A stretch of 64,000 nucleotides of DNA from Mesorhizobium sp. (GCF_023954305.1 NZ_JAMLIG010000001.1:248001-312000); one strand, 5' to 3'. Shown: positions 42,405 to 50,742, counted from the stretch's first letter. The notes: generated by a model from the sequence alone, not told the origin. Numbers and translations: made by a program.

Positions 42405-42761
42405 CTAGGCGAGGTCGCCGGAACCAACGTCGAACGGCTCAAACTCGCGAAGGAACTCATTGCGAGGGGTAGCCCAAAGCTTCCCGTTCTTCCAATCCGC
42501 CACCCTGTAGATGACAAACTCCTTGCCGACCGGGTAACGGAAGCTGCCGGAGCGGATCACCACCTCGATGCTGACCAGCAGGTCATCCGCGATCCGGCTC
42601 GCCTCGAAACTCGACACGAGTTCGGCGCGATGGTCGGCAGCGTGAACGACCAGCGCGGCAGACATGCTTTCGCCGCCGATAATCTCTCGGTCGAGGGTAA
42701 GGACGCCCGCGACCCGATAGACACGATCCAGCTTCTCGTCGCGGTAGGCTTTGCCGATCAC
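42405..42761 (-). CDS. Hypothetical protein at the attL end of the element
   Basis: A 118-residue protein (GTG start at 42761) with an excellent ribosome site, GGAGGG five bases upstream. Mixed alpha/beta sequence (YRVAGVLTLDREIIGGESMSAALVV; SIEVVIRSGSFRYPVGKEFVIYRVADWKNGKLWATP) with no membrane segment or motif I recognise. It is divergent from the restriction-endonuclease gene across about 114 bp. As the last gene before attL it is likely cargo rather than structural. Confidence 0.65.
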   Translation of the reverse strand: MIGKAYRDEKLDRVYRVAGVLTLDREIIGGESMSAALVVHAADHRAELVSSFEASRIADDLLVSIEVVIRSGSFRYPVGKEFVIYRVADWKNGKLWATPRNEFLREFEPFDVGSGDLA

Positions 42762-42875
42762 ACTATCCCTCCGGGTGACATGCCGCCGAGAATCAGCACA
42801 ACTGCGCGCATGGTATCTGGTGATGAACTTGAGGTGGAGGTGCCTCCGCTGCCGGAGGAGGAAGGCGACGCCACG

Positions 42876-43607
42876 ATGGCGACGCCTCTAGCCGACGCCC
42901 GCGCCCTGGTCGAGGCTCGCGTTCCTGCCGCGCTCCTGGAGCGCTACGAGTTCCACTCCTACAAGAATGCCGCCGTTGTGCTCGCCGAGACCAGGAAGGC
43001 GGAATGGGCGGAGCTTCTTGCCGCCCTCGCCGCCTTCTCGATCACAAAGGACATCATCACCACGGCCGGCGGTAACGAGTCGGACATCCCGAAAAAGCTC
43101 AATGCTCTCCTCCGGCCGCATGGCTGGCACGAGACGGTCATCCGTGGTGATCTGGTCGTCACGCTCAAGTGGCGTGAGGAGATCAGGCGGACCAGGAGCG
43201 GCAAGATTGTCATGGGCGAGAAGACGGAGACGATCACGCGCGAGGGCTTCCTCGACGGCCACAAGATCGACTACGTCAAGAACAAGGTCGCGTTCGATCT
43301 GGAGTGGAACAGCAAGGATCAGACGTTCGATCGCGACCTATACGCCTTCAACGCCTTCTATCAGGCCGGCGCGATCGACGCGGCCGTGCTGCTGACCAGG
43401 AGCCGCGATCTCAATACGGTGTTCAAAGACCTGGGCGTCATGAACAAGTATGGCGCGAGCACGACCTGGATGGGGAAGCTCCTCTATCGGCTCAATGCCG
43501 GTCGCAACGGCGGGTGCCCGGTGCTGGCGATCGGGATCAAGCCGGGGAGCGTGAGCGACTGGTCGCCGCCTGATCACTCGGCAGCGGGAACCCCAGCCCT
43601 GGAGTGA
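42876..43607 (+). CDS. BglII/BstYI-family type II restriction endonuclease
   Basis: A 243-residue protein matching the BglII/BstYI family: RYEFHSYKNAAVVLAETRKAEW near the N-terminus, then VKNKVAFDLEWNSKDQTFDRDLYAFNAFYQAGAIDAAVLLTRS (the metal-binding core) and MNKYGASTTWMGKLLYRLNAG near the end. These enzymes cut short palindromes related to RGATCY or AGATCT; the target here is unknown. An upstream frame is open to 42345, but the ATG at 42876 gives family-like length (BglII is 223 residues) and follows GGAGGAGGAAGG. It is the only clear plus-strand gene of the element and overlaps the convergent methyltransferase by 34 bp. Confidence 0.85.
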   Translation: MATPLADARALVEARVPAALLERYEFHSYKNAAVVLAETRKAEWAELLAALAAFSITKDIITTAGGNESDIPKKLNALLRPHGWHETVIRGDLVVTLKWREEIRRTRSGKIVMGEKTETITREGFLDGHKIDYVKNKVAFDLEWNSKDQTFDRDLYAFNAFYQAGAIDAAVLLTRSRDLNTVFKDLGVMNKYGASTTWMGKLLYRLNAGRNGGCPVLAIGIKPGSVSDWSPPDHSAAGTPALE

Positions 43608-44218
43608 TTGCTGTAGGTGTCCCAGGTTGGGGTATAATCGTCGTCGGCTTGGTTGCCCCATACGGTCCAGTTGGGCCGGGTGCCGCGTGCAAACATCTCG
43701 AGGTAGGGACCAGGGGAGCACGCCTCGACGAGCGGATATTGCTCGTCGGGCTTGCGCGAGTGCTCGCGCTTCCTGGTCTGGAGCATATTCACCTGGGTCC
43801 GACCGGCGTCGAGCGTGCGAGCGTTCTTACCGCGCACGCCGAATAGGATGATCTCTGTCACGTTGCGGAAGTAGAAGCCGACGCCGCGACCATCGGAGCC
43901 GCCATCCTTGCGGACCTTGTGCCAGATCAGGTTCGATTTGTAGGAGAAGCCCCAGGCCTTCATTACCTCCAGGCCTTCCGGCAGGAGCGCGTTCGGCACC
44001 CACAAGTAAAGGTGCGAGGTCGAGTCGCTCACGTCTTTGACCGGCAGGGCCTTGATGTCGTCGAGCGTCATTGTGCCGTAGCGATTCAGGCGCCGGTGTT
44101 CCGGCGCGACCTTGCCGGTGCGATTCGTGAACTGCCACGGCGGATCGGCCAGGATCGTCTTGAAACGGCGGCCGTTCGCGGTTTTCAGGAGATCGGACGA
44201 CGGGTCAGACACGGGCAT
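43574..44218 (-). CDS. MT-A70-family DNA adenine methyltransferase
   Basis: A 214-residue methyltransferase with the catalytic DPPW motif (KTILADPPWQFTNR, about residues 20-33), YGTMTLDDIKALPV, HLYLWVPNALLPEGLEVMKAWGF and LVEACSPGPYLEMFARGTRPNWTVWGNQ. The MT-A70 group methylates N6 of adenine and includes type II partners such as M.MunI. Facing a BglII-family nuclease, it is probably the modification partner that protects the same site. It overlaps the nuclease gene by 34 bp, tail to tail. The ATG at 44218 follows GAGAGAGA. Confidence 0.88.
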   Translation of the reverse strand: MPVSDPSSDLLKTANGRRFKTILADPPWQFTNRTGKVAPEHRRLNRYGTMTLDDIKALPVKDVSDSTSHLYLWVPNALLPEGLEVMKAWGFSYKSNLIWHKVRKDGGSDGRGVGFYFRNVTEIILFGVRGKNARTLDAGRTQVNMLQTRKREHSRKPDEQYPLVEACSPGPYLEMFARGTRPNWTVWGNQADDDYTPTWDTYSNHSRAGVPAAE

Positions 44219-44278
44219 TCTCTCTCAGGTATGCACCACGCATAGCACGGATGGATTCCGACGCCATCGGTGAATTGA

Positions 44279-44479
44279 TCATGCTGCCTCACTCTCCGGC
44301 CATAGGTCGCCAGCGAAACACAAGATCTCGCGTGCGTGCTGTTCCTCGTCGGTCGAGGCGTCGCGATAATAGCCGATCCAATCGACCTGGATGCCCCTCT
44401 CGGCGAGAAACGCCTCGACCGCCGAGCCGATGGCGAGGCGAAGATCCTGGACCGTCGCTGCGAATTGTTCCGATGACAT
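44279..44479 (-). CDS. Small acidic hypothetical protein
   Basis: A 66-residue acidic helical protein (MSSEQFAATVQDLRLAIGSAVEAFLAERGIQVDWIGYYRD...) with no known motif. The ATG at 44479 has GGGGG five bases upstream; a start at 44491 would give 70 residues but lacks a ribosome site. It sits 60 bp upstream of the methyltransferase gene, just downstream of an inverted-repeat region, so a regulatory link with the R-M pair is possible. Confidence 0.55.
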   Translation of the reverse strand: MSSEQFAATVQDLRLAIGSAVEAFLAERGIQVDWIGYYRDASTDEEQHAREILCFAGDLWPESEAA

Positions 44480-44536
44480 GTAAACCCCCATTGCGCCGAT
44501 TGCCGGGACATGTATGCGCTGCTTCGGATTCTCCTG

Positions 44537-44603
44537 TCTAGAGGAAAATTGGCAGTAATTACAGATAGTTACGGTAAGTCAGTTCTGACTTTTCGCCTCT
44601 AGA
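44537..44603. promoter_or_regulatory. AT-rich region with nested inverted repeats
   Basis: TCTAGAGG (44537-44544) and CCTCTAGA (44596-44603) form a perfect inverted repeat enclosing an AT-rich stretch that also holds AGTCAG-TT-CTGACT. It lies between the 182-residue gene and the small gene before the methyltransferase. The composition suits a promoter with operator; no regulator is identified. Confidence 0.45.
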
Positions 44604-45147
44604 ACCAGTCACAACGCCCGAACAGTGAGCCGGCCGGAACGGCTTCCGGCTCGGGTCGCTTCTCGACCAGGACGACGCCCCCATTCCTCGCCGCATGGCG
44701 CTTGGCCTTCTTCGCCTCGTATTTTCGCCGCTCGCGCTCCGCCTCGTGCTTCTCGCGCTCCTCCGGCGTCATCTGACTCGGCTTCTTGTATTTGACCGGC
44801 TCGCGCCCTTCCTTTTGACGGACCTTCTCGCGGTAGGCCTCGCGCCAGCCCGCGCGACGTTGGTCGACGGTGCCGCCGTGAGCGTCATCGTAGTTCTGGC
44901 GGAATGTCCGGGTGCCGTTGCGCACTTGGTCCATTGCCTGCTTCGCCTGATACGCTCGGATCATGGCACGACGCTGGAGTGCCTGGTCGTCGGGCGCCCG
45001 ACCGGCACTCGCCTCCAGGTCCATTGCCTCGACGATCAACTTCTCGGTGTTGGCGAGACGTTGGGTCCAGAGCATCTGCCGGTCAGTGTTGCTCTTGCTC
45101 GCCGCCTGGAGGCGGCGAAGCTCGTCGAGTTGATCTGCTAGGGACAT
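44599..45147 (-). CDS. Charged coiled-coil hypothetical protein
   Basis: A 182-residue highly charged, Lys/Arg/Glu-rich helical protein (MSLADQLDELRRLQAASKSNTD ...; MTPEEREKHEAERERRKYEAKKAKRHAARN) ending in FGRCDWF. It has no signal peptide or membrane segment and no family I recognise. It starts 4 bp after the preceding gene's stop and belongs to the small-gene block between tape measure and R-M pair. It could be a nucleic-acid-binding or scaffold-like protein, but this is a guess from charge alone. Confidence 0.65.
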   Translation of the reverse strand: MSLADQLDELRRLQAASKSNTDRQMLWTQRLANTEKLIVEAMDLEASAGRAPDDQALQRRAMIRAYQAKQAMDQVRNGTRTFRQNYDDAHGGTVDQRRAGWREAYREKVRQKEGREPVKYKKPSQMTPEEREKHEAERERRKYEAKKAKRHAARNGGVVLVEKRPEPEAVPAGSLFGRCDWF

Positions 45148-45151
45148 GGGA

Positions 45152-45586
45152 CTATGCCGCCGCTCGGATGAGCCGGCGCCCGATGTCCGCGGCGACGTTG
45201 GCGGCGAGGGTGTGCTCGACGAACGAGTTCGCGTCGCGGATCAAGACGCCAGCACCCTGTCGCCGGATCTCCGTCATCGTGTCGAGGTCGAGGGTGGCGG
45301 CGCGCCTGCCGGCAGGCTGGGCAAACCGGAGGAACTCCTCGCCGAGCATCTTCGCCTCGGCAGCCGGGACCAGCTTCGCAAAGCCGGAGGCGGCGTGAGT
45401 AAGCAGCACGTTGCCGCCGACACGCTCGACTTTCCAGCCCGGAAGCTCGTCGGGGAGCCTCTTGGCGGCAATAGCCTCGTCGAGGAAGCCGGCGAGGGTG
45501 TCGGCGAGGCTGGAGCCCTCCAGGGCGGCAAGGTTCTTGAGTTGGGCGAAACGTTCCGGGGCAAGGGCGACGGTGTAGGACGACAC
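45152..45586 (-). CDS. Hypothetical protein with ribbon-helix-helix-like N-terminus
   Basis: A 144-residue protein (GTG start). The N-terminal SSYTVALAPERFAQLKNLAALEGSSLADTLAGFLDEAI has the strand-helix-helix look of ribbon-helix-helix DNA-binding domains; the remainder is mixed alpha/beta. AGGAG lies six bases before the start, and a near-consensus promoter sits about 30 bp upstream. It is the first gene of a small operon that may run down to the methyltransferase, so it could be its regulator. Confidence 0.62.
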   Translation of the reverse strand: MSSYTVALAPERFAQLKNLAALEGSSLADTLAGFLDEAIAAKRLPDELPGWKVERVGGNVLLTHAASGFAKLVPAAEAKMLGEEFLRFAQPAGRRAATLDLDTMTEIRRQGAGVLIRDANSFVEHTLAANVAADIGRRLIRAAA

Positions 45587-45613
45587 GGGGAACTCCTGTT
45601 ACTGATACCCATC

Positions 45614-45642
45614 ATTATAGCACTCTTTCCGTGCCGGGTCAG
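45614..45642 (-). promoter_or_regulatory. Sigma-70-type promoter for the cargo operon
   Basis: On the minus strand, CTGACC (45642-45637), a 17-base spacer and TATAAT (45619-45614) form a good housekeeping promoter in locally AT-rich sequence. Transcription would start near 45607, giving a leader of about 20 bases before the GTG at 45586. Confidence 0.6.
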
Positions 45643-45754
45643 GAGTTTTTTCATACCGGAGGGGAAGGTTCTGAGGTTCCGGAGGAAGCTGTAACCCCTG
45701 AAAATCCGGGAGCTCCCTCTCCCTGCCCCATCCTCCGGAACAGGGATAGCACTC

Positions 45755-45811
45755 GCTGAAAAGTGGGGATCATGTGAGGCGCGAAGCGCCGAACTGTCCC
45801 CACTTTTCAGC
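45755..45811. repeat. Nested perfect inverted repeat downstream of the tape-measure gene
   Basis: GCTGAAAAGTGGGGA (45755-45769) pairs perfectly with TCCCCACTTTTCAGC (45797-45811). The spacer holds a second hairpin, GGCGC-GAA-GCGCC (about 45778-45790). It lies in the 318-bp gap between tape measure and cargo genes. It could end the long structural transcript, but no U tract follows on the minus strand. The rest of this gap holds the cargo promoter and no gene. Confidence 0.7.
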
Positions 45812-45904
45812 TCCTTATATTCTCTACAAGATACAGATGTAACGACATATAACGGAGTTTTGGGGACACCTGGGCGGAAAGGACTCGCGGAGCGAGTACC
45901 GCCC

Positions 45905-47995
45905 CTATCGAGCCCTCGCCAAGACGTTGCCGGGCCGAAGCTGCGTCGCGATCTCCTGGGCGACGAGACCACGGAGCGACGCCTCGACCTGGGCAGCCGT
46001 CTGGCGAGCCAGATCCGCGTTCTGGCGCGCGTCGCCGCCCTGGGCAGCCTGGACGTTGATCGTCGGAGCGAAGTTGATCGAGGCGCCGCCACCGGTGCCC
46101 AGGCGCGAAACGCCACCGCCCGCGGCGCCACCGGCCGCAAAGCCGGGAACGCGATCGGCGTTGATTGCCTCCAGGAGCGGGCGCCACTTCGCCGCCGAGC
46201 GCGCATTGACGACATGCTCGCCGTTACTCAGCATCGTGGGGATCGAGTCCGATCGACCGGTGCCAGGGCCGCGCACGCGACCGCCGCTGGCCATCTTCTG
46301 CACCTCGCCGCCCTTGTTCAAGCCGAGCCAGGAGAGCCAGCCGCCCCCGCCGCCGAGAGCCTTCAACAGCGGCCCGACGATCAACGCCTGAATCGCCACG
46401 TCGATCAACTTGTCGACGACGCGATTGAGCGCACCTGCCAACGCCTCCGCTGCCGACTTGCCGGCACGAAGATCCGCAATAAAGCCGGCGACCACACTGC
46501 CGGCGAGGCTCGCGAACTCCTCCGCCTTGGCGCGAACTTCGTCCTGCTTCTCGGCGAGCCGGTCGGCCTCTGCCGCCGCTCGACCGTAAGCCGTGGCGAC
46601 GTTGTCGATCTGCGCTGCGATCTCCGGTGTGACCGCGATGCCTTCCTGCTGCGCTGCTGCCAATAGCGAGGCCTTGAGCGCCGCCGCTTCCTGCTGCGCG
46701 GCGTAATCCTCGACGAGCGGATTGAGCGTCGCGAACGCCGCCGTTTCCTGCTGCATGAGAAGGATGCGCCGCTGCGCCGCCTGCATCTCGCGCGTGAACG
46801 CATCTTCGCGGGACTTGGTGCCGGCGCCTGCCTTGGCGGGAGGAGTTACGGGCACAATTGGCGGCTTGACGACGATCTCAGGTAGGGCGATCTCGCCGGT
46901 CGTGTCCGTGCCCTTGTCGCCCAGGATGCCGGCGATCTCGGCCTCCAGGTCGGCACGCACCTGGGCAAGCTCGCGCTCGGCCTCCGCCGCGTCAAAGCCA
47001 AGGTCGCGGAGATTCTTCACCTGCTCGGCGAGAAGCTTCTCGCGACGCTCCAGCGTCGCCACGTCGACGCGGCTTGCCGCGGCGCCGAGCATGCCCTCAT
47101 TGACCTTGATGTCATCGGAGATCAGACCGGCATCGTCCATCTTCCGGACTAGCCAGGAGAAGAAATCGGCGTTGCCGATCTCGGTCATCTTAGCCTGGAG
47201 GTTTGCGAGGTAGTCGACGACGTTGAGAATGGCCGTCTTGGCGCCGGCCTCGAATCCCGCCCAGGTCGAATTCCAGGCGCGATCGAACTCGGCAGCCTTT
47301 GCGACCATCTCCTCGTCGATCACGCGACCGGACTCTGTTGCCGTGGCGATGATCTTCTCGATCTCGCCATCCGCCAGACCTAGAAGGCGGACTAGCTGCT
47401 CGGCGCCGGTGCCACCGAAAAGCTCGTCGAAATTGCGAACGCTGGCGGCCGTGTCGCCCAGTCGCCGGCTCCGCTCGATCAATTCGAGCATGAGAGCAGA
47501 CGGATCTTTGAGGCGCTTTTGGACTTCCTCCGGCGACATGCCCAGGCGCATGAACGCCTCGGAGGCCGGACCTTTGCCGGTGACGGCAAACTCGTCGGCC
47601 CGGATGTTCAGTTCCTTGAAGGCGTCGACCATCGCGTCGAGCGGGATCCGGGTATCCTCGGCGACCGCCTTCCACTCCTGGAATGCGCGGATCGACATGC
47701 CGGCGCGTGCGGCCTCGTCGCCGAGTGCTGCCGTTTCGCTGATCAGTTGGCGCACGCCGCGCGCGATGCCAAGGAAGCCGCCGCCACCTGCGAACATGCC
47801 TCCGGCAAATCCGCCTGCGAACGCGGTAGCGAGATCAGCGAAGCTCGTCTTGACGGATTGAGACAACCGCAGCGCGCGCGCCTCGATTGCGCCCATGTGC
47901 TTGTCGCTGCGCTGCTTCGCGCGGGCGAGGTCTTTTTCGTATCGATTGACCCTCGCCTCCAGGCTAACCAATAGCCTCTCGCTTTCTGCTGCCAT
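45905..47995 (-). CDS. Phage tail tape measure protein
   Basis: A 696-residue protein. The N-terminal coiled coil is ESERLLVSLEARVNRYEKDLARAKQRSDKHMGAIE. A Gly-rich membrane-active stretch follows (FAGGFAGGMFAGGGGFLGIARG), then long helices and a C-terminal Gly/Ala region with KGGEVQKMASGGRVRGPGTGRSDSIPTMLSNGEHVVNARSAAKW, typical of short siphophage tape measures. Tape-measure length sets tail length, so about 700 residues predicts a short tail near 100 nm. The ATG at 47995 follows AGGAG; the upstream frame runs into terL. Unusually, it directly follows the large terminase gene. Confidence 0.88.
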   Translation of the reverse strand: MAAESERLLVSLEARVNRYEKDLARAKQRSDKHMGAIEARALRLSQSVKTSFADLATAFAGGFAGGMFAGGGGFLGIARGVRQLISETAALGDEAARAGMSIRAFQEWKAVAEDTRIPLDAMVDAFKELNIRADEFAVTGKGPASEAFMRLGMSPEEVQKRLKDPSALMLELIERSRRLGDTAASVRNFDELFGGTGAEQLVRLLGLADGEIEKIIATATESGRVIDEEMVAKAAEFDRAWNSTWAGFEAGAKTAILNVVDYLANLQAKMTEIGNADFFSWLVRKMDDAGLISDDIKVNEGMLGAAASRVDVATLERREKLLAEQVKNLRDLGFDAAEAERELAQVRADLEAEIAGILGDKGTDTTGEIALPEIVVKPPIVPVTPPAKAGAGTKSREDAFTREMQAAQRRILLMQQETAAFATLNPLVEDYAAQQEAAALKASLLAAAQQEGIAVTPEIAAQIDNVATAYGRAAAEADRLAEKQDEVRAKAEEFASLAGSVVAGFIADLRAGKSAAEALAGALNRVVDKLIDVAIQALIVGPLLKALGGGGGWLSWLGLNKGGEVQKMASGGRVRGPGTGRSDSIPTMLSNGEHVVNARSAAKWRPLLEAINADRVPGFAAGGAAGGGVSRLGTGGGASINFAPTINVQAAQGGDARQNADLARQTAAQVEASLRGLVAQEIATQLRPGNVLARAR

Positions 47996-48006
47996 GTCGG
48001 AAACTC

Positions 48007-49626
48007 CTAGAAGAACATTAGGCCGGCGGGCCGGCGGGCGGTATTTGTGTAGATCGAGCCGCCGTGGTCGCCGGCAGCGGCGCGCGAGACGGCCATCCAG
48101 GTCGCGGCGGCGCCATCGATCCGGTCGGTCGACTTGCCCTTGTGCATCGTGCGATTGCCCGCGCTGTCGGTGTGGATCGCGACGTTTGCGAAGTTCCATC
48201 GCAGGACCGGGTGCCCACCGTGGCGGAACTTCTCGCCGACGATGGCGCGCTCCAGCACGTTCAAGGCGGGCGATTGCGTAACCCACCCTTGCCTCACCTG
48301 AATGCACGGAAATCCGTCATCCTGGAGCGGCAGCATGACCGGCGCCGCATAGGCCGGATCGAAACCGATCTCGCGCACATCGAAGCGCTCGCAAAGGTCG
48401 CGGATGTGCGCCTCGACGGCGCGATAATCGATCACGTTCCCAGGCGTCGGCTTGATGTAGCCGGCCTCCGCCCATGCGGGATAAGGGACGCCGTCGCGCT
48501 CGCCACGCTGCCGGAGATTGTCGCCTGGACATGCGAACCAGGGCAGGACGGTGAAGCCGCCGTCGTCATCTGCAAACGCCGCGACTACGGCGGTAAGGTC
48601 GGTCGTCGTCGACATATCGACGCCAATCCAGCACGGGCGGCCGGCGAGGGCCTTCTCGTCGATCGGGTCGGCGCCCTTGTCATAGACGCTCATCTCCACA
48701 AACGGCGAAGCGCTATGATCGAGCCAGCAATTCAGGTGATACTGGCGAAAGGCCTCGCGCGCCGTGATGCTGGCCTCCCCTTCGCGCATCAAAGCCCGGA
48801 GGCCGTCGATGTCCTGGAACCCGTCGGCGAGCCCTGGGTTCATCGCGTATAGCCAGCGCTCGTCGCGCCAGTCGGCGTCGAGGGGCGTCTCGAATATGAC
48901 GGGTAGGAAGCTCGGATCGTCGATATCTCCGCGCGCCACCTTGCGCCCATAGTCGACGATCTCGTGCGCGATGTTGTCCTGCCCTCGACCGGCCGTCGTG
49001 GCGACCACAAGTAGGGAGTTCCTCGTCTTGGGCATGCCGGATTTGATGGCGCGCCACAGCGAGTCGGATTTCCACTCGTGTAGCTCGTCGCAGAAAGCAA
49101 AGCTGGGCGTCTTGCCATGCTGGGTCGAGCCGTCGCCGCTGATGGCGTCGAGCACGACGCCCTTGCGCGGATAGACGATCTTCTTTGGGGCGTTCACGGC
49201 GTCATAGATCCGGGTCGCCTTTACGAGCCGCGGATCTGCGCGCAGGATGCTTGCGGCCTCGTCGAATGCGATCTTGGACTGCTCGCGATTGATCGCGCCC
49301 AGGATCACTTGCCCGTTGGGGTGCGCCTCGGATGAAAGGGTGTGCAACAGCCCCATGAATGAGGACAGGGCCGTTTTCCGGTTGCCTCTTGGGAGCAACA
49401 GGAGTGATGAGCGGTATTGCCGCGTGCCGTCCGACCTGGTCGTTCCGTAGAGCTTCCGCAGGAATCGCTCCTGCCACCTCGACAGGATGAAAGGGTGTCC
49501 CGGCGCCGGATTCTTCGGGTGCCGGAGAAGGCGAGCGAATTGGATCGCCCGCTCGCCGTAGCCATGCGGATCGGGCAAGGGGTCGTCCGAAAACAGCCAA
49601 TGCGGATAGGTGTCCGGCAGCTTCAT
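48007..49626 (-). CDS. terL: Terminase large subunit
   Basis: A 539-residue packaging motor of the Terminase_1 type. The ATPase has a Walker A-like LLLLPRGNRKTALSSF (about residue 75) and Walker B FAFCDELHEW (about 178). The C-terminal nuclease domain begins WIGVDMSTTTDLTAVVAAF with acidic residues and GFDPAYAAP. It cuts and pumps DNA into proheads. The start overlaps terS by four bases. Full length and intact motifs suggest it works. Confidence 0.94.
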   Translation of the reverse strand: MKLPDTYPHWLFSDDPLPDPHGYGERAIQFARLLRHPKNPAPGHPFILSRWQERFLRKLYGTTRSDGTRQYRSSLLLLPRGNRKTALSSFMGLLHTLSSEAHPNGQVILGAINREQSKIAFDEAASILRADPRLVKATRIYDAVNAPKKIVYPRKGVVLDAISGDGSTQHGKTPSFAFCDELHEWKSDSLWRAIKSGMPKTRNSLLVVATTAGRGQDNIAHEIVDYGRKVARGDIDDPSFLPVIFETPLDADWRDERWLYAMNPGLADGFQDIDGLRALMREGEASITAREAFRQYHLNCWLDHSASPFVEMSVYDKGADPIDEKALAGRPCWIGVDMSTTTDLTAVVAAFADDDGGFTVLPWFACPGDNLRQRGERDGVPYPAWAEAGYIKPTPGNVIDYRAVEAHIRDLCERFDVREIGFDPAYAAPVMLPLQDDGFPCIQVRQGWVTQSPALNVLERAIVGEKFRHGGHPVLRWNFANVAIHTDSAGNRTMHKGKSTDRIDGAAATWMAVSRAAAGDHGGSIYTNTARRPAGLMFF

Positions 49627-50012
49627 AGGTCGAGCGGCGACGGTTCGTCGTCTGCCGCCTCCTGTCCCTGGACGCGCGCGCGGCTGGTCGGCGAGAGGCC
49701 GTATTCGGACGCGAGTTGCCGCGCCGCCTGCATAAGCTGCGCCTGCATACGTATCAGCCGCGCGTCGCTGCCGCCGCTCGCTTGAATGGCGCGCTCAAGG
49801 TCGCGGACTCGACCGGCTGCCACGCAATAGTTCTCGATCCCGGTCAGGTCCGCTTTCGTGATGATCCTGTCCTCGACGAGGCGCGGCAGGACGCGCTTCC
49901 ACTCTGCGCGCGCCTCGTCGCCAAGCCATTTCGGCGCCGTTGGCACGCGCGTGAGAGGATCACGGTCGCGCTGGAGCTTCGGCTTGACGCCTCGTAGGTG
50001 CGCGCCGCTCAC
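49623..50012 (-). CDS. terS: Terminase small subunit, P27 family
   Basis: A 129-residue protein matching the P27-type small terminase: TAPKWLGDEARAEWKRVLPRLVEDRIITKADLTGIENYCVAAGRVRDLERAI, then a C-terminal ASEYGLSPTSRARV motif. It recognises packaging DNA and recruits the large subunit. Four-base overlaps join it to the head-closure gene upstream and terL downstream. Confidence 0.9.
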   Translation of the reverse strand: MSGAHLRGVKPKLQRDRDPLTRVPTAPKWLGDEARAEWKRVLPRLVEDRIITKADLTGIENYCVAAGRVRDLERAIQASGGSDARLIRMQAQLMQAARQLASEYGLSPTSRARVQGQEAADDEPSPLDL

Positions 50013-50335
50013 GTCGCCACCTTTCGGCAGATGATCTCGACCATGCGGAGCCGGCCGCGCCGGATCTCGGTGACATCCTTGAGATCGAGCGCGGCGCCAT
50101 CGAAGATGACGCGATCGGCCGTGGTGATCTCGACCGGCAGCGCGTGGATCCGGAAGCCGATCGTCGACTCCTCCGCCTCGCCGAACGTCTCCAGGCGCTC
50201 GACGAGCTTGCGCTGGAGCACCTGGGCGCGGACGGTCGCGACCGGAGCCCAGGTCTCGGTCACGGTGCCGGCCGGCGTCTTGCTCTTGGCGACGCGCTCG
50301 ATCGTAATAGTGTCGAGGAGACGACGGGTCGTCAT
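50009..50335 (-). CDS. Head closure / head-tail adaptor protein (SPP1 gp16-like)
   Basis: A 108-residue protein with the head-tail joining pattern: LLDTITIERVAKSKTPAGTVTETWAPVATVRAQVLQ, then VIFDGAALDLKDVTEIRRGRLRMVEIICRKV. The family sits below the connector to close the filled head. It overlaps both neighbouring genes by four bases. Confidence 0.85.
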   Translation of the reverse strand: MTTRRLLDTITIERVAKSKTPAGTVTETWAPVATVRAQVLQRKLVERLETFGEAEESTIGFRIHALPVEITTADRVIFDGAALDLKDVTEIRRGRLRMVEIICRKVAT

Positions 50336-50742
50336 GCAGCCTCCTGGAGCAAAGCCTCGACCGTCACGACGCCATGTCCGACGTTCGCCGGGTCGCGCAT
50401 GAAACGGGTGCCGGCGACATACCAGTCGACGACCCGGAAACCGGCGATCGAGGGCCGGGCGGCGAGTGCCTTGGCCGCCGCGCCTGCGATCTGCTTGACC
50501 GCCTCCAGGCCGCCCGTGTCGTGCCAGATATGAGCATCAAGGATGACGCGCACATGGGCACGCGCGACGGTGATCGGCTCAAGCACGGTCTGACCGGTGC
50601 CGATGATGATCGAGGGGAACGTCTCCGGCCGCGACGGGCCGTCAATGATCTGCAAGGCGGGAACGAGCGCGACGACATCCGCGTCGGCGGAGAGGCGTTC
50701 ATTGATTGCGATCTGGACTGCGAGGCTGGGCTCGGTCGTCAT
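50332..50742 (-). CDS. Tail terminator protein (DUF3168)
   Basis: A 136-residue protein of the DUF3168/tail-completion type: LAVQIAINERLSADADVVALVPALQIIDG, PSIIIGTGQTVLEP, HVRVILDAHIWHDTGGLEAVKQIAGAAAKAL. It caps the tail tube and joins it to the head. The ATG at 50742 makes an ATGA overlap with the upstream gene; a start three codons earlier is also possible. Confidence 0.85.
   Translation of the reverse strand: MTTEPSLAVQIAINERLSADADVVALVPALQIIDGPSRPETFPSIIIGTGQTVLEPITVARAHVRVILDAHIWHDTGGLEAVKQIAGAAAKALAARPSIAGFRVVDWYVAGTRFMRDPANVGHGVVTVEALLQEAA

Noticed and set aside
42345..42875. N-terminal extension of the restriction endonuclease to 42345
   Set aside because: It overlaps the 118-residue minus-strand gene with a better ribosome site, and gives 420 residues against about 200-240 for the family.
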